A stretch of DNA of 8,604 nt from Marinilabilia sp046483585 (GCA_046483585.1 JAWOCV010000171.1:1-8604); one strand, 5' to 3'. Shown: positions 1 through 8,230, counted from the stretch's first letter. Notes: generated by a model from the sequence alone, not told the origin. A program made the numbers and translations.

Positions 1-2538
1 GTTCTGGTAAGCGACCGGAATGCTTATGTTTATTATGAACGTGAGGATATCCAGGAGGGGGCATACAACAAAGATAACTTTTATTTCGATCTGAAGCCTT
101 TTAAGATAGACAGCATCAATGATCTTACGCGGGAAAACATTCTTTTTGACGGCAAACTGATCAGCAATATTTTCCCGGAACTGGAAGAACAATTAACTGT
201 TCGTAACGATTATTCATTAGGCTTTGTCAAACAATCACCTTCTGAGGGCTATCCAATTTACGACAACAAAGCCCGTTTTTTCAACGAAATAGACCTGAGC
301 AATGAAGGATTGAAAGGAGAAGGTAAACTGGAATACCTCACCAGCCAGGCCGAATCCGAATCTTTCACATTCCTGCCCAATGAAACAAAGGGGATAGCTC
401 AAAATTTCGAAGTCGAACCACAAACCACGGAAGTGGAATATCCGGATGTTCAGGGACAGAAGGTTGACATCAGTTTTCTTCCCGAAGAAGAAAAACTGAC
501 CGCTGAAGCACTGGAAGAAAATTTTGAGCTGTTTGAAAAAGAGACTTCACTTGAGGGGCGGATTACCCTCTCACCCGGTGGTATTGAAGCAGGAGGCACA
601 CTTTCCATGTCTTCGGCCAATCTCATATCTGAAAAAATGGAACTCTCCCACCATGCATTAAAGGCAGACAGTGCAGATTTTAATCTCACCGAAGGAGAAG
701 ATATTGAAGGGGTTTCTTTCAAAACAGATAATCTCTCTGCTGATATCGATTTTGAAGAACGACAGGGACGTTTCTCTTCAAGAGACGTAGGAAACAAAGT
801 AGAATTCTCCGATAATCTGTACATCGCCTACATCAGTGAATTTTCATGGAACATGGACCGGAACAATATTTCCATGGGGGCCAGCGGCTCCGAAGGCAAC
901 CGCTTTGTTTCCACTCACCGCGGACAGGATTCTCTTGATTTTAAGGCCCCCCTGGCCAGTTACGATATAGAATCCAAAACCATTAAAGCCAGTGAAGTTT
1001 CAAACATAGAAGTAGCCGATGCCAATATTCTCCTGAAAGACGGCATTATCAACATTCAGGAAGATGCCGAAATGAGCCCCTTTGATTCAGCCACTATAGA
1101 GCTCAATAATAATTTTCACACATTCCATAATGCCAACGTCACGGTTAAAGGAAAATATGAATACAGTGCCGAAGGGGAATATACATTCACCAACGGCGAT
1201 ATGAAAGAGCACACCATCTACTTTGATGAAATAACCTTCGAGGATGAGGAACAAACCTATGCACAGGGAAGTATTGAAAAAGATGATTATTTCACTTTTG
1301 ATGAGCATTTTTCCTTCAACGGAGACGTGGAGCTTGCTGCCGGTGATTCCATCCTCACGTTCGATGGAGGCGTGCAAATGTTGCACCAATGCTCACAAAC
1401 CGGTCCCCAGGATCATGTCAGATTCAACGCACCCGTCAATCCATACGATGTGACCATTCCTCTTGAAGAAAGAACTTTCAGTGATGAAGGCGAAGATCGT
1501 GAAGAGCTGGTCCGGGGTTTTTACCTGCAACTGGATTCAACCCATGTTTACAGTGCTTTTCTGGAAGAAAGCAGGCGAACCAATAATGAAACCATCATCT
1601 CTGCGGGCGGCCATCTTATCTATAACGATGACAACAACTGTTTTGAAATTGCCCGGGAAGAAAAACTTGCCCACCCCGATTCGGCAGGAAATATTATCAG
1701 ATATCATGCTGAAACATGCCAGGTAAGCGGTGAAGGAGAACTGGATCTGGGCATGGACCTTGAACGGGTAAATCTTAATTCATCAGGCATCATTAAACAT
1801 CTGAGAAAAAATAATGAGATCTTGATCAACGGTCTTTTTGGTGCAGATTTCTTTCTTGATGAGACCAGCCTCCGCTCATTGACCAATATAATTGCAGCAT
1901 CAGAGGCTCCCGAAGCCAATCATGATCAGGAGACTGTAGAGAAACAACTTCGCGAATGGATGCCCGCCGAAGAAGCCAAAAACCTGATCGATATACTGGA
2001 ACCTACAACCGATATCTCGGAAATTCTTCCATCCGGCCTGCAAAACACTCTTTTCTTCACCGATATTGAATTCTCCTGGGACACATCTTCCCGTTCGTAT
2101 GTAGCGGAAGGCAAAGCCGATCTGGGATGGATAAACGATCAGACCATTAGCCGGGAGGTTGATGTGAAAGCCCTCATTTCAAGAAGCCGGGGCGGAAACT
2201 CTTTCGAAATTCACATTCAGGCAGAACCCGGTACCTGGTTCTTTTTCAGCTATAATAATGAAAAAATGCTTGTGCTTTCTTCCTCCGACTCTTTTAATAA
2301 TGATATCCGGGCCCTGGAAACAGAAGAACGCAAAATGAAATCCGGAATCGGAGAAGATTCTTATATATTCCAGTTGGGCTCAAAAAACAGGTTGCGCAGA
2401 TTTATGGAAAAATTTGAAGAGGAAGAAGTTAATGAAGAAGACAGTGAAGAGGACGAAGAGGATACATCCGGGCCTTCAACCGATGGAGACACGGAAGACA
2501 ATGAAGAAGAAGAGGTAACGGAAACCGAAGAAAATTAA
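1..2538 (+). CDS. Large beta-rich acidic protein of unknown function (5'-partial)
   Basis: Reading frame 1 is open from the first base to the TAA at 2536-2538, giving 845 residues; the true start lies to the left, and an internal TTG at 310 is not a credible start. I do not recognise a named domain. The protein is dominated by short alternating polar/hydrophobic stretches typical of beta strands, with many Gly, Asp, Glu and Asn. Two stretches about 90 residues apart look like degenerate repeats: one begins near residue 97 (IDLSNEGLKGEGKL) and the other near residue 188 (ITLSPGGIEAGGTL). Around residues 745-765 is an aromatic-rich WFFFSY segment followed by an SSSDSFN motif. The last 43 residues (803-845) form a low-complexity acidic tail with 25 Asp/Glu. 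No membrane segment is visible. The repeats faintly recall the beta-strand repeats of LptA/OstA- or TamB-like envelope proteins, but that is only a resemblance. An exported or envelope location is plausible but cannot be tested because the N-terminus is missing. It converges on the histidine kinase gene. Confidence 0.9.
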   Translation, partial: VLVSDRNAYVYYEREDIQEGAYNKDNFYFDLKPFKIDSINDLTRENILFDGKLISNIFPELEEQLTVRNDYSLGFVKQSPSEGYPIYDNKARFFNEIDLSNEGLKGEGKLEYLTSQAESESFTFLPNETKGIAQNFEVEPQTTEVEYPDVQGQKVDISFLPEEEKLTAEALEENFELFEKETSLEGRITLSPGGIEAGGTLSMSSANLISEKMELSHHALKADSADFNLTEGEDIEGVSFKTDNLSADIDFEERQGRFSSRDVGNKVEFSDNLYIAYISEFSWNMDRNNISMGASGSEGNRFVSTHRGQDSLDFKAPLASYDIESKTIKASEVSNIEVADANILLKDGIINIQEDAEMSPFDSATIELNNNFHTFHNANVTVKGKYEYSAEGEYTFTNGDMKEHTIYFDEITFEDEEQTYAQGSIEKDDYFTFDEHFSFNGDVELAAGDSILTFDGGVQMLHQCSQTGPQDHVRFNAPVNPYDVTIPLEERTFSDEGEDREELVRGFYLQLDSTHVYSAFLEESRRTNNETIISAGGHLIYNDDNNCFEIAREEKLAHPDSAGNIIRYHAETCQVSGEGELDLGMDLERVNLNSSGIIKHLRKNNEILINGLFGADFFLDETSLRSLTNIIAASEAPEANHDQETVEKQLREWMPAEEAKNLIDILEPTTDISEILPSGLQNTLFFTDIEFSWDTSSRSYVAEGKADLGWINDQTISREVDVKALISRSRGGNSFEIHIQAEPGTWFFFSYNNEKMLVLSSSDSFNNDIRALETEERKMKSGIGEDSYIFQLGSKNRLRRFMEKFEEEEVNEEDSEEDEEDTSGPSTDGDTEDNEEEEVTETEEN

Positions 2539-5500
2539 TTTTTCTCCCATGGAAGCGTAAAATAAAAGACCGAACCGGCATGGGAGGACGATTCAACCCA
2601 TATGTTACCCCCAAGCATTTCAACATGGCCTTTGCATATGGCAAGCCCCAGACCTGTACCACCATAACAGCCTTTTATACTGTTATCGGCCTGCATAAAA
2701 CGTTCAAAAATACGTTCCTGCATATCTTCGGGGATACCAACTCCTGTATCCTCCACATAAAACTCCAAAGACCCCTCTCCTCCGGGGCGGTAACCAAATT
2801 CCACGGATCCCTCAGAGGTAAACTTAATGGCATTTCCTAACAAATTGGTTAAAATCTGACGAAGTTTAAGTTCATCGGTCTTCAGGAGAGATTTATCTTC
2901 AGGAAGTGGCAGATCCTTCTTCAATTTGATCCCCTTCTCCTTTGCCCTGGACCGGAAGATGGCATAAAGTTCTGAAAGCAATTTATTAATATTCACCTCT
3001 GAGATGGTGATCTCATCCTGTTGTGTTTCGATGGCTGATATGGTCAGAATATCGTTAACCAGTTCCAGCAACTGCCGGCTGCTTTTGACAATGATCGAAG
3101 TAAATTCTTTCCGCTCCTCGTCGTCGATTTTCTCAATCCCCAACATCTCGGAAAACCCGATAATGGAGTTAAGAGGTGTACGGATTTCATGCGACATATT
3201 CTGCAAAAATGCTGTTTTCAGTTTTTCACTCTCCTCAGCTCTTTCAATGGCCACACTCAGATCTTCATTGATACTGGTAAGTTCTTCATTCATAGCCAGA
3301 TATTCTTCATTCAGGGCGGCATATTCCTCATTCTGCCGTTCAAGCATTTCCCGGCTTTCCTGCAGGGCCTCTTCAGCCTTTTTGCGATCGGTCACATCAC
3401 GCCCCACACCAATAATCTCCCTGACATTTCCGGATTCGTCGAGCATGGCGGTATCGTTCCACGATAACCAACGCCACCCTTTACTGGTCATGGCCCGTTG
3501 TTCAAGAGTGATATGATAAGGAGGGACCTTCAGTCTCTCCATGGCTTTACTGGTTTCGTCAAGGTCATCGGGATGCACCAGTGGGAGGAATCTCCGGTTC
3601 AAAAGCTCCTCTTCACTTTTTCCAAAAAGGCGGCAATATGAAGGGCTCACATAAAGAAAATAACCTTCGGCATCGACCTTTACAACCAGATCGTTCTGGT
3701 TTTCCACCAATAGCCTGTATTTCTCCTCACTTTTGCGAAGAGCCTCTTCTGCTCTGATCCGGTCACTAATGTCCCGGCCGACGCCAAGGATGCCCGTTAC
3801 TTTGCCATCTTCACTCCAAAGAAGCGTCGCAACAGCTTCCAGGGGAATAATACCTCCTGAGCTGGTCAACATATCCAGTCTGGAAGTCCAGGTCCGGGCC
3901 TTTTCATCCCCCTGCTTAAAACGAGCCATACACATAGCTATTTCTTCCTTAATTCTCCGACTGGATTCAGCCGTTAAGAGGTCAATATAACTTTTTCCTG
4001 TCAGTTCCTTATCGGTAAACCCGGAAAGCTTTCGTACCGAAGGACTCACATAATTGAAACGATCTTTCCCGGGATCATACAACCATATAAGGTCTCCGGC
4101 ATTTTCCGATATTAACCTGTACTTTTCTTCACTCTTCCTGAGTCGCTCTTCAGCAAGTCGTCTTTGAGTAATATTTGAAAAAATGGTAGCGAAACCATTT
4201 TTACCCCATGGTGCAACGGATATTTGAAAATACTTCTCAGCAGGGGCATAATAAGTTTCAAAAATAAGAGGTTTCTTCTCCCGGACCACCTTTACATATT
4301 CATCCAGATAAGGAATTCCTCTGTAAACCTCATTGGCTTTTTTCCCTACCACCTTCCCTTTCTTTATTTTCAAAAGCTTTTCGAAAATTTCGTTCACCTC
4401 CACAATCTGGTAGTTGACAAAATCTCCTTTCTCATCTGATATCATTTCATGAAAGGCCACACCCTCCATCATATTAGAGAAGAGAGAACGAAAACGTTCC
4501 TCACTTGCTTTAAGGCGGGCCATGTGTTTTTCTATCTGCCTCTGAAGAAAATAGCGACGGTTGCTCATAACAAGTATGAGAACACTTATCATCAACGTCA
4601 GCAACGAGCCCCCAACAATTGTCCCCACATAGTCTGAGCGATTGTATACCTCTTCAAGGCCCGGACCTGCCTTTATCGTGACCAGAAACACTTTCCCAAA
4701 AAAGAAATCCATAGATTGATAAACCAACTCCCCTTCATCCGCACTTTTTGATGAAAACAGAGGGAAGGAGGCCTGAGTCTTTTTCAGTGTTGGCTCATTG
4801 ATCAGTTGAAGTGCCACATTAAAATGGTCATTCTGCCGCTGCTTATCACCTGGAAGGTCGCCTACCAGCGATTCCGGCGACAGAGAAAGATAAACCATTC
4901 CGGTTGCCAAACCGGCCGAATCTTCTGTTACCAAAAACAGGTCAATCATTTGTTTGCCCTCATGCGGGTAAGACCCCGTGGCAGCTATCAATCCAGTCGA
5001 AAGCGTTTCTCTGAGAGCCTGCTGACGAAGAGGATCCGCCGCCGGATCAAAAGGACCAATGGCAAGAGGACAATTTTCCGGGCGTAAAAGATATTTCACC
5101 AAAAAACTGTCATCCGGCTTCATCTCGATCCAGCCGGCAGATTCAATAAATTGATAATCAACAATTTCTGTTACATAGTCGTGAAATTCGCTATTGGTAA
5201 CTTCCTCACTGGCTGCAAACAATTTGGACATACCAGTGATATGGTGCCGGACCATATCCAGTGACTTTGATATTTTTTCAACTTCAATAGAGCCGGTATT
5301 GGCAAAAATGGCATGTCGGTATCGTCTTCCTTCGATCTGTGAAACATAAGCAATAAACAAAGTAATAATCAACCCAGCCAGGAAAACAAGCAGACCTTCC
5401 CAGTACCGGAACGGACCAAAACCAAAAAAGCGTTGATTCTTTTTTCTGCGGATAAAGCCAAACCCAAATAAAATCAAAAGCAGCAATAAGAGGGTTACCC

Positions 5501-6203
5501 CCAGGGGTTTCAGCTTAGCAGAATAGAGGTTATAATTCCACTCTTTCAAGGGAATATCCACACCTACGACCATTAAGACATCCTGCCCGTCCTGACTAAT
5601 CACGGGTGAAAAGCAACTAAAAAAACGGCCGTATTCATCTTCAAAAGGACCGTAGACATGTGTTGCCTGCCCCGAAAACACTTCGTCAAGAACATCAGGG
5701 GGCTGAATGTAACGTGTACCCGGCGGAGAGTAAAGCGAGTCTCCGGGTTCAAGACTTTCAGGGCCGAAATAATAATCTTCCCCTCTTTTCCCCAATGTAT
5801 AAATGTTCTTTACACCGGAATAATTCGAATAGTGCCTGAGTTGTTCTGTAAGCCGCTGATAAAAGAAAGAATTGCTGTCAGCCTCGGTAAATCTAAGAGG
5901 TTCTATATGGTTATGATGAAGCGAACGGGCCAGATCCTCTGTAAAATGCCTCAAGGTCTGATGCATATGGGCCTCCTGCTGCCTGGTCAAATCCCGGGAA
6001 ATGTACCATCCTCCAAACAGAATAAGAATGGCAGCAACAAAACCACCCCATTGGTATATCCATCGGGAAAAAAGCCCTGATCCGCTTCCATTTGTAGATT
6101 CCGTATTTTGTTTTTGTTTCGGCCCGGCTAAAAAAAGAATGACAATAACAATTAAAGCTGCACCCGTAAAAATGACATCAATGTATTTCAGGAAGTCTAT
6201 CAT
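2535..6203 (-). CDS. Membrane sensor histidine kinase: Cache-like + CHASE sensors, three PAS domains, HisKA-HATPase
   Basis: A 1222-residue sensor kinase expected to autophosphorylate on His and pass the phosphate to an unidentified response regulator. Predicted membrane segments are near residues 8-27, 52-68, 231-251, 269-288 and 525-547. The first extracytoplasmic loop (about 69-230) looks like a Cache/PDC sensor (GPFEDEYGRFFS, then VVGVDIP). The second (about 289-524) matches CHASE (SEFHDYV, IGPFDPAADPLRQQAL). PAS domains follow at about 568-686, 692-815 and 826-942; the last two share SEEKYRL starts and GVGRD ends. A heptad linker (958-985) leads to HisKA with H-box NMSHEIRTP (His1005). 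The ATPase domain has an N-box around Asn1124, G1 DTGVGIP (1152-1158), an F-box IFERF and G2 GGTGLGLAI (1181-1189), so all catalytic motifs are present. The protein ends at the ATPase domain with no receiver. The ATG start follows AAAGGA at a suitable distance. The gene starts 48 bases after the symporter stop, so co-transcription is likely. The ligand is unknown. Confidence 0.96.
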   Translation of the reverse strand: MIDFLKYIDVIFTGAALIVIVILFLAGPKQKQNTESTNGSGSGLFSRWIYQWGGFVAAILILFGGWYISRDLTRQQEAHMHQTLRHFTEDLARSLHHNHIEPLRFTEADSNSFFYQRLTEQLRHYSNYSGVKNIYTLGKRGEDYYFGPESLEPGDSLYSPPGTRYIQPPDVLDEVFSGQATHVYGPFEDEYGRFFSCFSPVISQDGQDVLMVVGVDIPLKEWNYNLYSAKLKPLGVTLLLLLLILFGFGFIRRKKNQRFFGFGPFRYWEGLLVFLAGLIITLFIAYVSQIEGRRYRHAIFANTGSIEVEKISKSLDMVRHHITGMSKLFAASEEVTNSEFHDYVTEIVDYQFIESAGWIEMKPDDSFLVKYLLRPENCPLAIGPFDPAADPLRQQALRETLSTGLIAATGSYPHEGKQMIDLFLVTEDSAGLATGMVYLSLSPESLVGDLPGDKQRQNDHFNVALQLINEPTLKKTQASFPLFSSKSADEGELVYQSMDFFFGKVFLVTIKAGPGLEEVYNRSDYVGTIVGGSLLTLMISVLILVMSNRRYFLQRQIEKHMARLKASEERFRSLFSNMMEGVAFHEMISDEKGDFVNYQIVEVNEIFEKLLKIKKGKVVGKKANEVYRGIPYLDEYVKVVREKKPLIFETYYAPAEKYFQISVAPWGKNGFATIFSNITQRRLAEERLRKSEEKYRLISENAGDLIWLYDPGKDRFNYVSPSVRKLSGFTDKELTGKSYIDLLTAESSRRIKEEIAMCMARFKQGDEKARTWTSRLDMLTSSGGIIPLEAVATLLWSEDGKVTGILGVGRDISDRIRAEEALRKSEEKYRLLVENQNDLVVKVDAEGYFLYVSPSYCRLFGKSEEELLNRRFLPLVHPDDLDETSKAMERLKVPPYHITLEQRAMTSKGWRWLSWNDTAMLDESGNVREIIGVGRDVTDRKKAEEALQESREMLERQNEEYAALNEEYLAMNEELTSINEDLSVAIERAEESEKLKTAFLQNMSHEIRTPLNSIIGFSEMLGIEKIDDEERKEFTSIIVKSSRQLLELVNDILTISAIETQQDEITISEVNINKLLSELYAIFRSRAKEKGIKLKKDLPLPEDKSLLKTDELKLRQILTNLLGNAIKFTSEGSVEFGYRPGGEGSLEFYVEDTGVGIPEDMQERIFERFMQADNSIKGCYGGTGLGLAICKGHVEMLGGNIWVESSSHAGSVFYFTLPWEKN

Positions 6204-6251
6204 TGTCCTTTATGATATATAAAACAATGTTCTAAAATACATATTTTTACG

Positions 6252-7613
6252 TTACGCTCTGCCAACTGCAGTGGAAAAGTAACGCAAATAAGCTTTTTTG
6301 ACCTGTGGAGCAAGAAGAAGAGCGGCAATCATATTCGGAAAAGCCATAAGTGCATATGCCGAATCAATAAAAGCAATCACCACATGTAAAGACGATACGG
6401 CAGCAATAACAGAGCTAAACAAACTTGCCACCAAATAATAACCGGACCGGCGTTGTCCAAACAAATAAGCGAAACACTTAGCCCCGTAGAAAGGAAAAGC
6501 AAATAAGGTTGATAATGAGAAAAAAGCGACACACAAGATCAGCAAATATGGACCAACGACCGGAATGGCAGCATCAAAAGCCATAGCCGTCAGGGTAATG
6601 CCATCAACGCTGGTCTCCTGCCACACACCTGTAACCAGTATAGCCAGGGCTGTCAGCGTACAAACAAGAAGGGTGTCTATGGCGGGTCCCAGCATGGCCA
6701 CAAGTCCTTCACGAACCGGCTCATTGGTCTTCGCTTCACTATGGGCCAGGGGAGCAGTCCCAATACCAGCTTCATTGGAAAAGGCCGCACGCTTTATGCC
6801 TGTTATGATCAAAGCCCCAACGGCACCACCCAAAACACTATTGGCCGAAAAAGCATCTACAAAGATCAGTTTAACCACAGGAATCACATTCTCAACATTA
6901 AAAGAAATAACAATAAGTACCAGGACCATGTATACAAGAACCATAACCGGCACCATTGCTGCAGTGACCTTCCCGATCCGCTTAATGCCACCAAAAATCA
7001 CAAGCCCCATAAAAAAGGTAATGATGAGTCCGGTGATCAGGTTACTGCCAAAACCTGTATTAACACCATTAGGCGCCAAAACAATATCCCTGATCACCTG
7101 AGTCAATTGATTGCTCTGAAAAACCGGGAAAACAGCAAACATACATGTTACCGCAAAAAAAACAGCCATGGGTTTCCATTTCCGTCCCAACCCGAGAGTA
7201 ATAATATACATAGGACCACCAAGCAACCTCCCTTCCCGGTCTTGAGTCCGGTACATCACGGCCAGTGTACCAGTGAAAAATTTAGTAGAAATGCCCAGCA
7301 AAGCACTTATCCACATCCAGAAAATAGCCCCCGGACCACCCATGGAAATAGCTATGGCAACACCACTAATGTTCCCCATGCCTACTGTAGCTGCCAGGGC
7401 CGTGGATAAAGCCTGAAAATGACTGATATTCCCGCCGCCACCACTCTGATCATATTTTCCCCGTAAAATATCAAAAGCATGTCCAAGGTACCTCAGGGGT
7501 AAAAGCCGTGAATAAAGCATAAAAAAAAGGCCGCCTCCCAATAATAAAACGAGTACTGGCGGTCCCCAGATAAAATCACTGAAAGCGATAATCGACTGAC
7601 CAATTTCTTGCAT
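6252..7613 (-). CDS. Sodium:alanine/glycine (AGCS) family symporter
   Basis: A 453-residue, highly hydrophobic inner-membrane protein of about 11 predicted helices, a normal length for the alanine/glycine:cation symporter family, which imports small neutral amino acids with Na+ (or H+). Family hallmarks visible are TALAATVGMGNISG (71-84), GGPGAIFWMW (92-101) and the strongly diagnostic SNEAGIGTAPLAHSEAK (279-295), followed by a PVREGLVAMLGP segment. Compared with the family pattern as I remember it, Met79 replaces the usual Thr in VGTGN, and Thr114 sits where an acidic residue is common in the KFxE segment. It may therefore belong to a subgroup, and substrate and ion should not be assumed. 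The ATG at 7613 is preferred because the next Met (residue 32) would remove most of the first helix; no Shine-Dalgarno sequence is evident before it. It is first in a probable operon with the downstream sensor kinase, and divergent from arfB. Confidence 0.95.
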   Translation of the reverse strand: MQEIGQSIIAFSDFIWGPPVLVLLLGGGLFFMLYSRLLPLRYLGHAFDILRGKYDQSGGGGNISHFQALSTALAATVGMGNISGVAIAISMGGPGAIFWMWISALLGISTKFFTGTLAVMYRTQDREGRLLGGPMYIITLGLGRKWKPMAVFFAVTCMFAVFPVFQSNQLTQVIRDIVLAPNGVNTGFGSNLITGLIITFFMGLVIFGGIKRIGKVTAAMVPVMVLVYMVLVLIVISFNVENVIPVVKLIFVDAFSANSVLGGAVGALIITGIKRAAFSNEAGIGTAPLAHSEAKTNEPVREGLVAMLGPAIDTLLVCTLTALAILVTGVWQETSVDGITLTAMAFDAAIPVVGPYLLILCVAFFSLSTLFAFPFYGAKCFAYLFGQRRSGYYLVASLFSSVIAAVSSLHVVIAFIDSAYALMAFPNMIAALLLAPQVKKAYLRYFSTAVGRA

Positions 7614-7636
7614 GCCCGAAAATAGTGATTTTTCAT

Positions 7637-7644
7637 TAATTTTG
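7637..7644 (+). promoter_or_regulatory. Bacteroidota-type -7 promoter element for arfB
   Basis: TAATTTTG is an exact match to the TAnnTTTG element recognised by the primary sigma factor of Bacteroidota. It lies 19 bases before the ATG at 7664, which would give an mRNA leader of roughly a dozen bases. No well-spaced -33 TTG is present; the nearest, at 7608-7610, is about 26 bases upstream and a little far. The assignment rests on the match and its position. Confidence 0.55.
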
Positions 7645-7663
7645 CTTGAAAACCAAAAATGAT

Positions 7664-8077
7664 ATGCAGAATGTCCGCAACAGGGATTTCAAACCGGAAT
7701 GGAGAATATCGGCTACACGCAGTAGCGGGGCTGGAGGACAGAATGTAAACAAAGTCAACACAAAAATTGAATTGCGTTTTTCTGTTCCGGAATCGTCTGT
7801 CTTAACCGACCCTGAGAAAGAACTGCTCATGTCCGGATTATCAAATAAACTAACTAAAAACGGTGAGCTGATCATTACGGCAGAAAATGAACGATCGCAA
7901 CAAATGAACAAGGAGCAGGCCATTGAAAGATTCTTCTCAACCATCGAAAAAGGCCTTCGTCCGGTTAAAAAGAGGACACCCACCCGCCCCTCAAGATCCG
8001 CCAGAGCCAGACGACTGGAAGAAAAGCGAAAACATTCAGAAAAGAAAAGCCGAAGACGGGATAACGACTTAACTTAA
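7664..8077 (+). CDS. arfB: Alternative ribosome-rescue factor ArfB (YaeJ-type GGQ peptidyl-tRNA hydrolase)
   Basis: A 137-residue protein of the RF1/RF2-like GGQ family. ArfB enters ribosomes stalled without a stop codon and hydrolyses the peptidyl-tRNA to free the chain. The catalytic loop is RSSGAGGQNVNKVNTK, with GGQ at residues 24-26, followed by the usual ERSQQMNKEQA segment (about 76-86). A strongly basic C-terminal tail (about 102-132: KKRTPTRPSRS then RARRLEEKRK) is the part known in this family to bind the empty mRNA channel. Length and order match ArfB; release factors RF1/RF2 are more than twice as long and have extra domains absent here. The frame also opens at a TTG at 7646, but that codon nearly abuts the predicted -7 element and probably lies ahead of the transcript start, so ATG 7664 is preferred. 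No Shine-Dalgarno sequence is visible. The gene is monocistronic and divergent from the symporter. Confidence 0.93.
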   Translation: MQNVRNRDFKPEWRISATRSSGAGGQNVNKVNTKIELRFSVPESSVLTDPEKELLMSGLSNKLTKNGELIITAENERSQQMNKEQAIERFFSTIEKGLRPVKKRTPTRPSRSARARRLEEKRKHSEKKSRRRDNDLT

Positions 8078-8206
8078 GATCGGTTCTTTGCATGCGGCTT
8101 TTTTTAGCTTATCTAAGCTCAATACTCCGTTAAACTTTTTCAGGTAATTAATAATAAGATGTTTGCAAAGCCACACAACTTAGGCTCAACTCTGTGATAA
8201 TAAATA

Positions 8207-8230
8207 CTTTGCGTCATTGTGTCTCTGCGT
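8207..8230. repeat. Degenerate 8-base tandem repeat, three units
   Basis: Three consecutive 8-base units follow the pattern CnnTGnGT: the first is CTTTGCGT, the second CATTGTGT and the third CTCTGCGT. This resembles the CTTTGCGT-type arrays that I recall from intergenic regions of many Bacteroidota and other genomes. The flanks (for example CTCTGTG near 8190-8196) look like more decayed copies. No function is evident. Confidence 0.6.

Noticed and set aside
3004..3516. 170-codon open frame on the + strand
   Set aside because: It lies entirely antisense to the kinase's PAS and HisKA coding region, and its Ser/Arg-rich translation is a typical shadow.
6204..6251. Separate promoter for the kinase
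   Set aside because: The 48-base gap has no TAnnTTTG match and no terminator, so co-transcription with the symporter is simpler.
6565..7409. Two long open frames on the + strand (178 and 222 codons)
   Set aside because: They are antisense to the well-supported symporter gene, have low-complexity translations and resemble no family.
7646..7663. TTG at 7646 as the start of arfB
   Set aside because: It nearly abuts the predicted -7 element and would probably precede the transcription start; the ATG at 7664 gives the normal ArfB length.
8081..8105. Intrinsic terminator directly after arfB
   Set aside because: There is a T run, but only the short palindrome GCATGC precedes it and no real stem forms.
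8207..8230. CRISPR-like array
   Set aside because: The units are only 8 bases with no spacers and no cas genes nearby.
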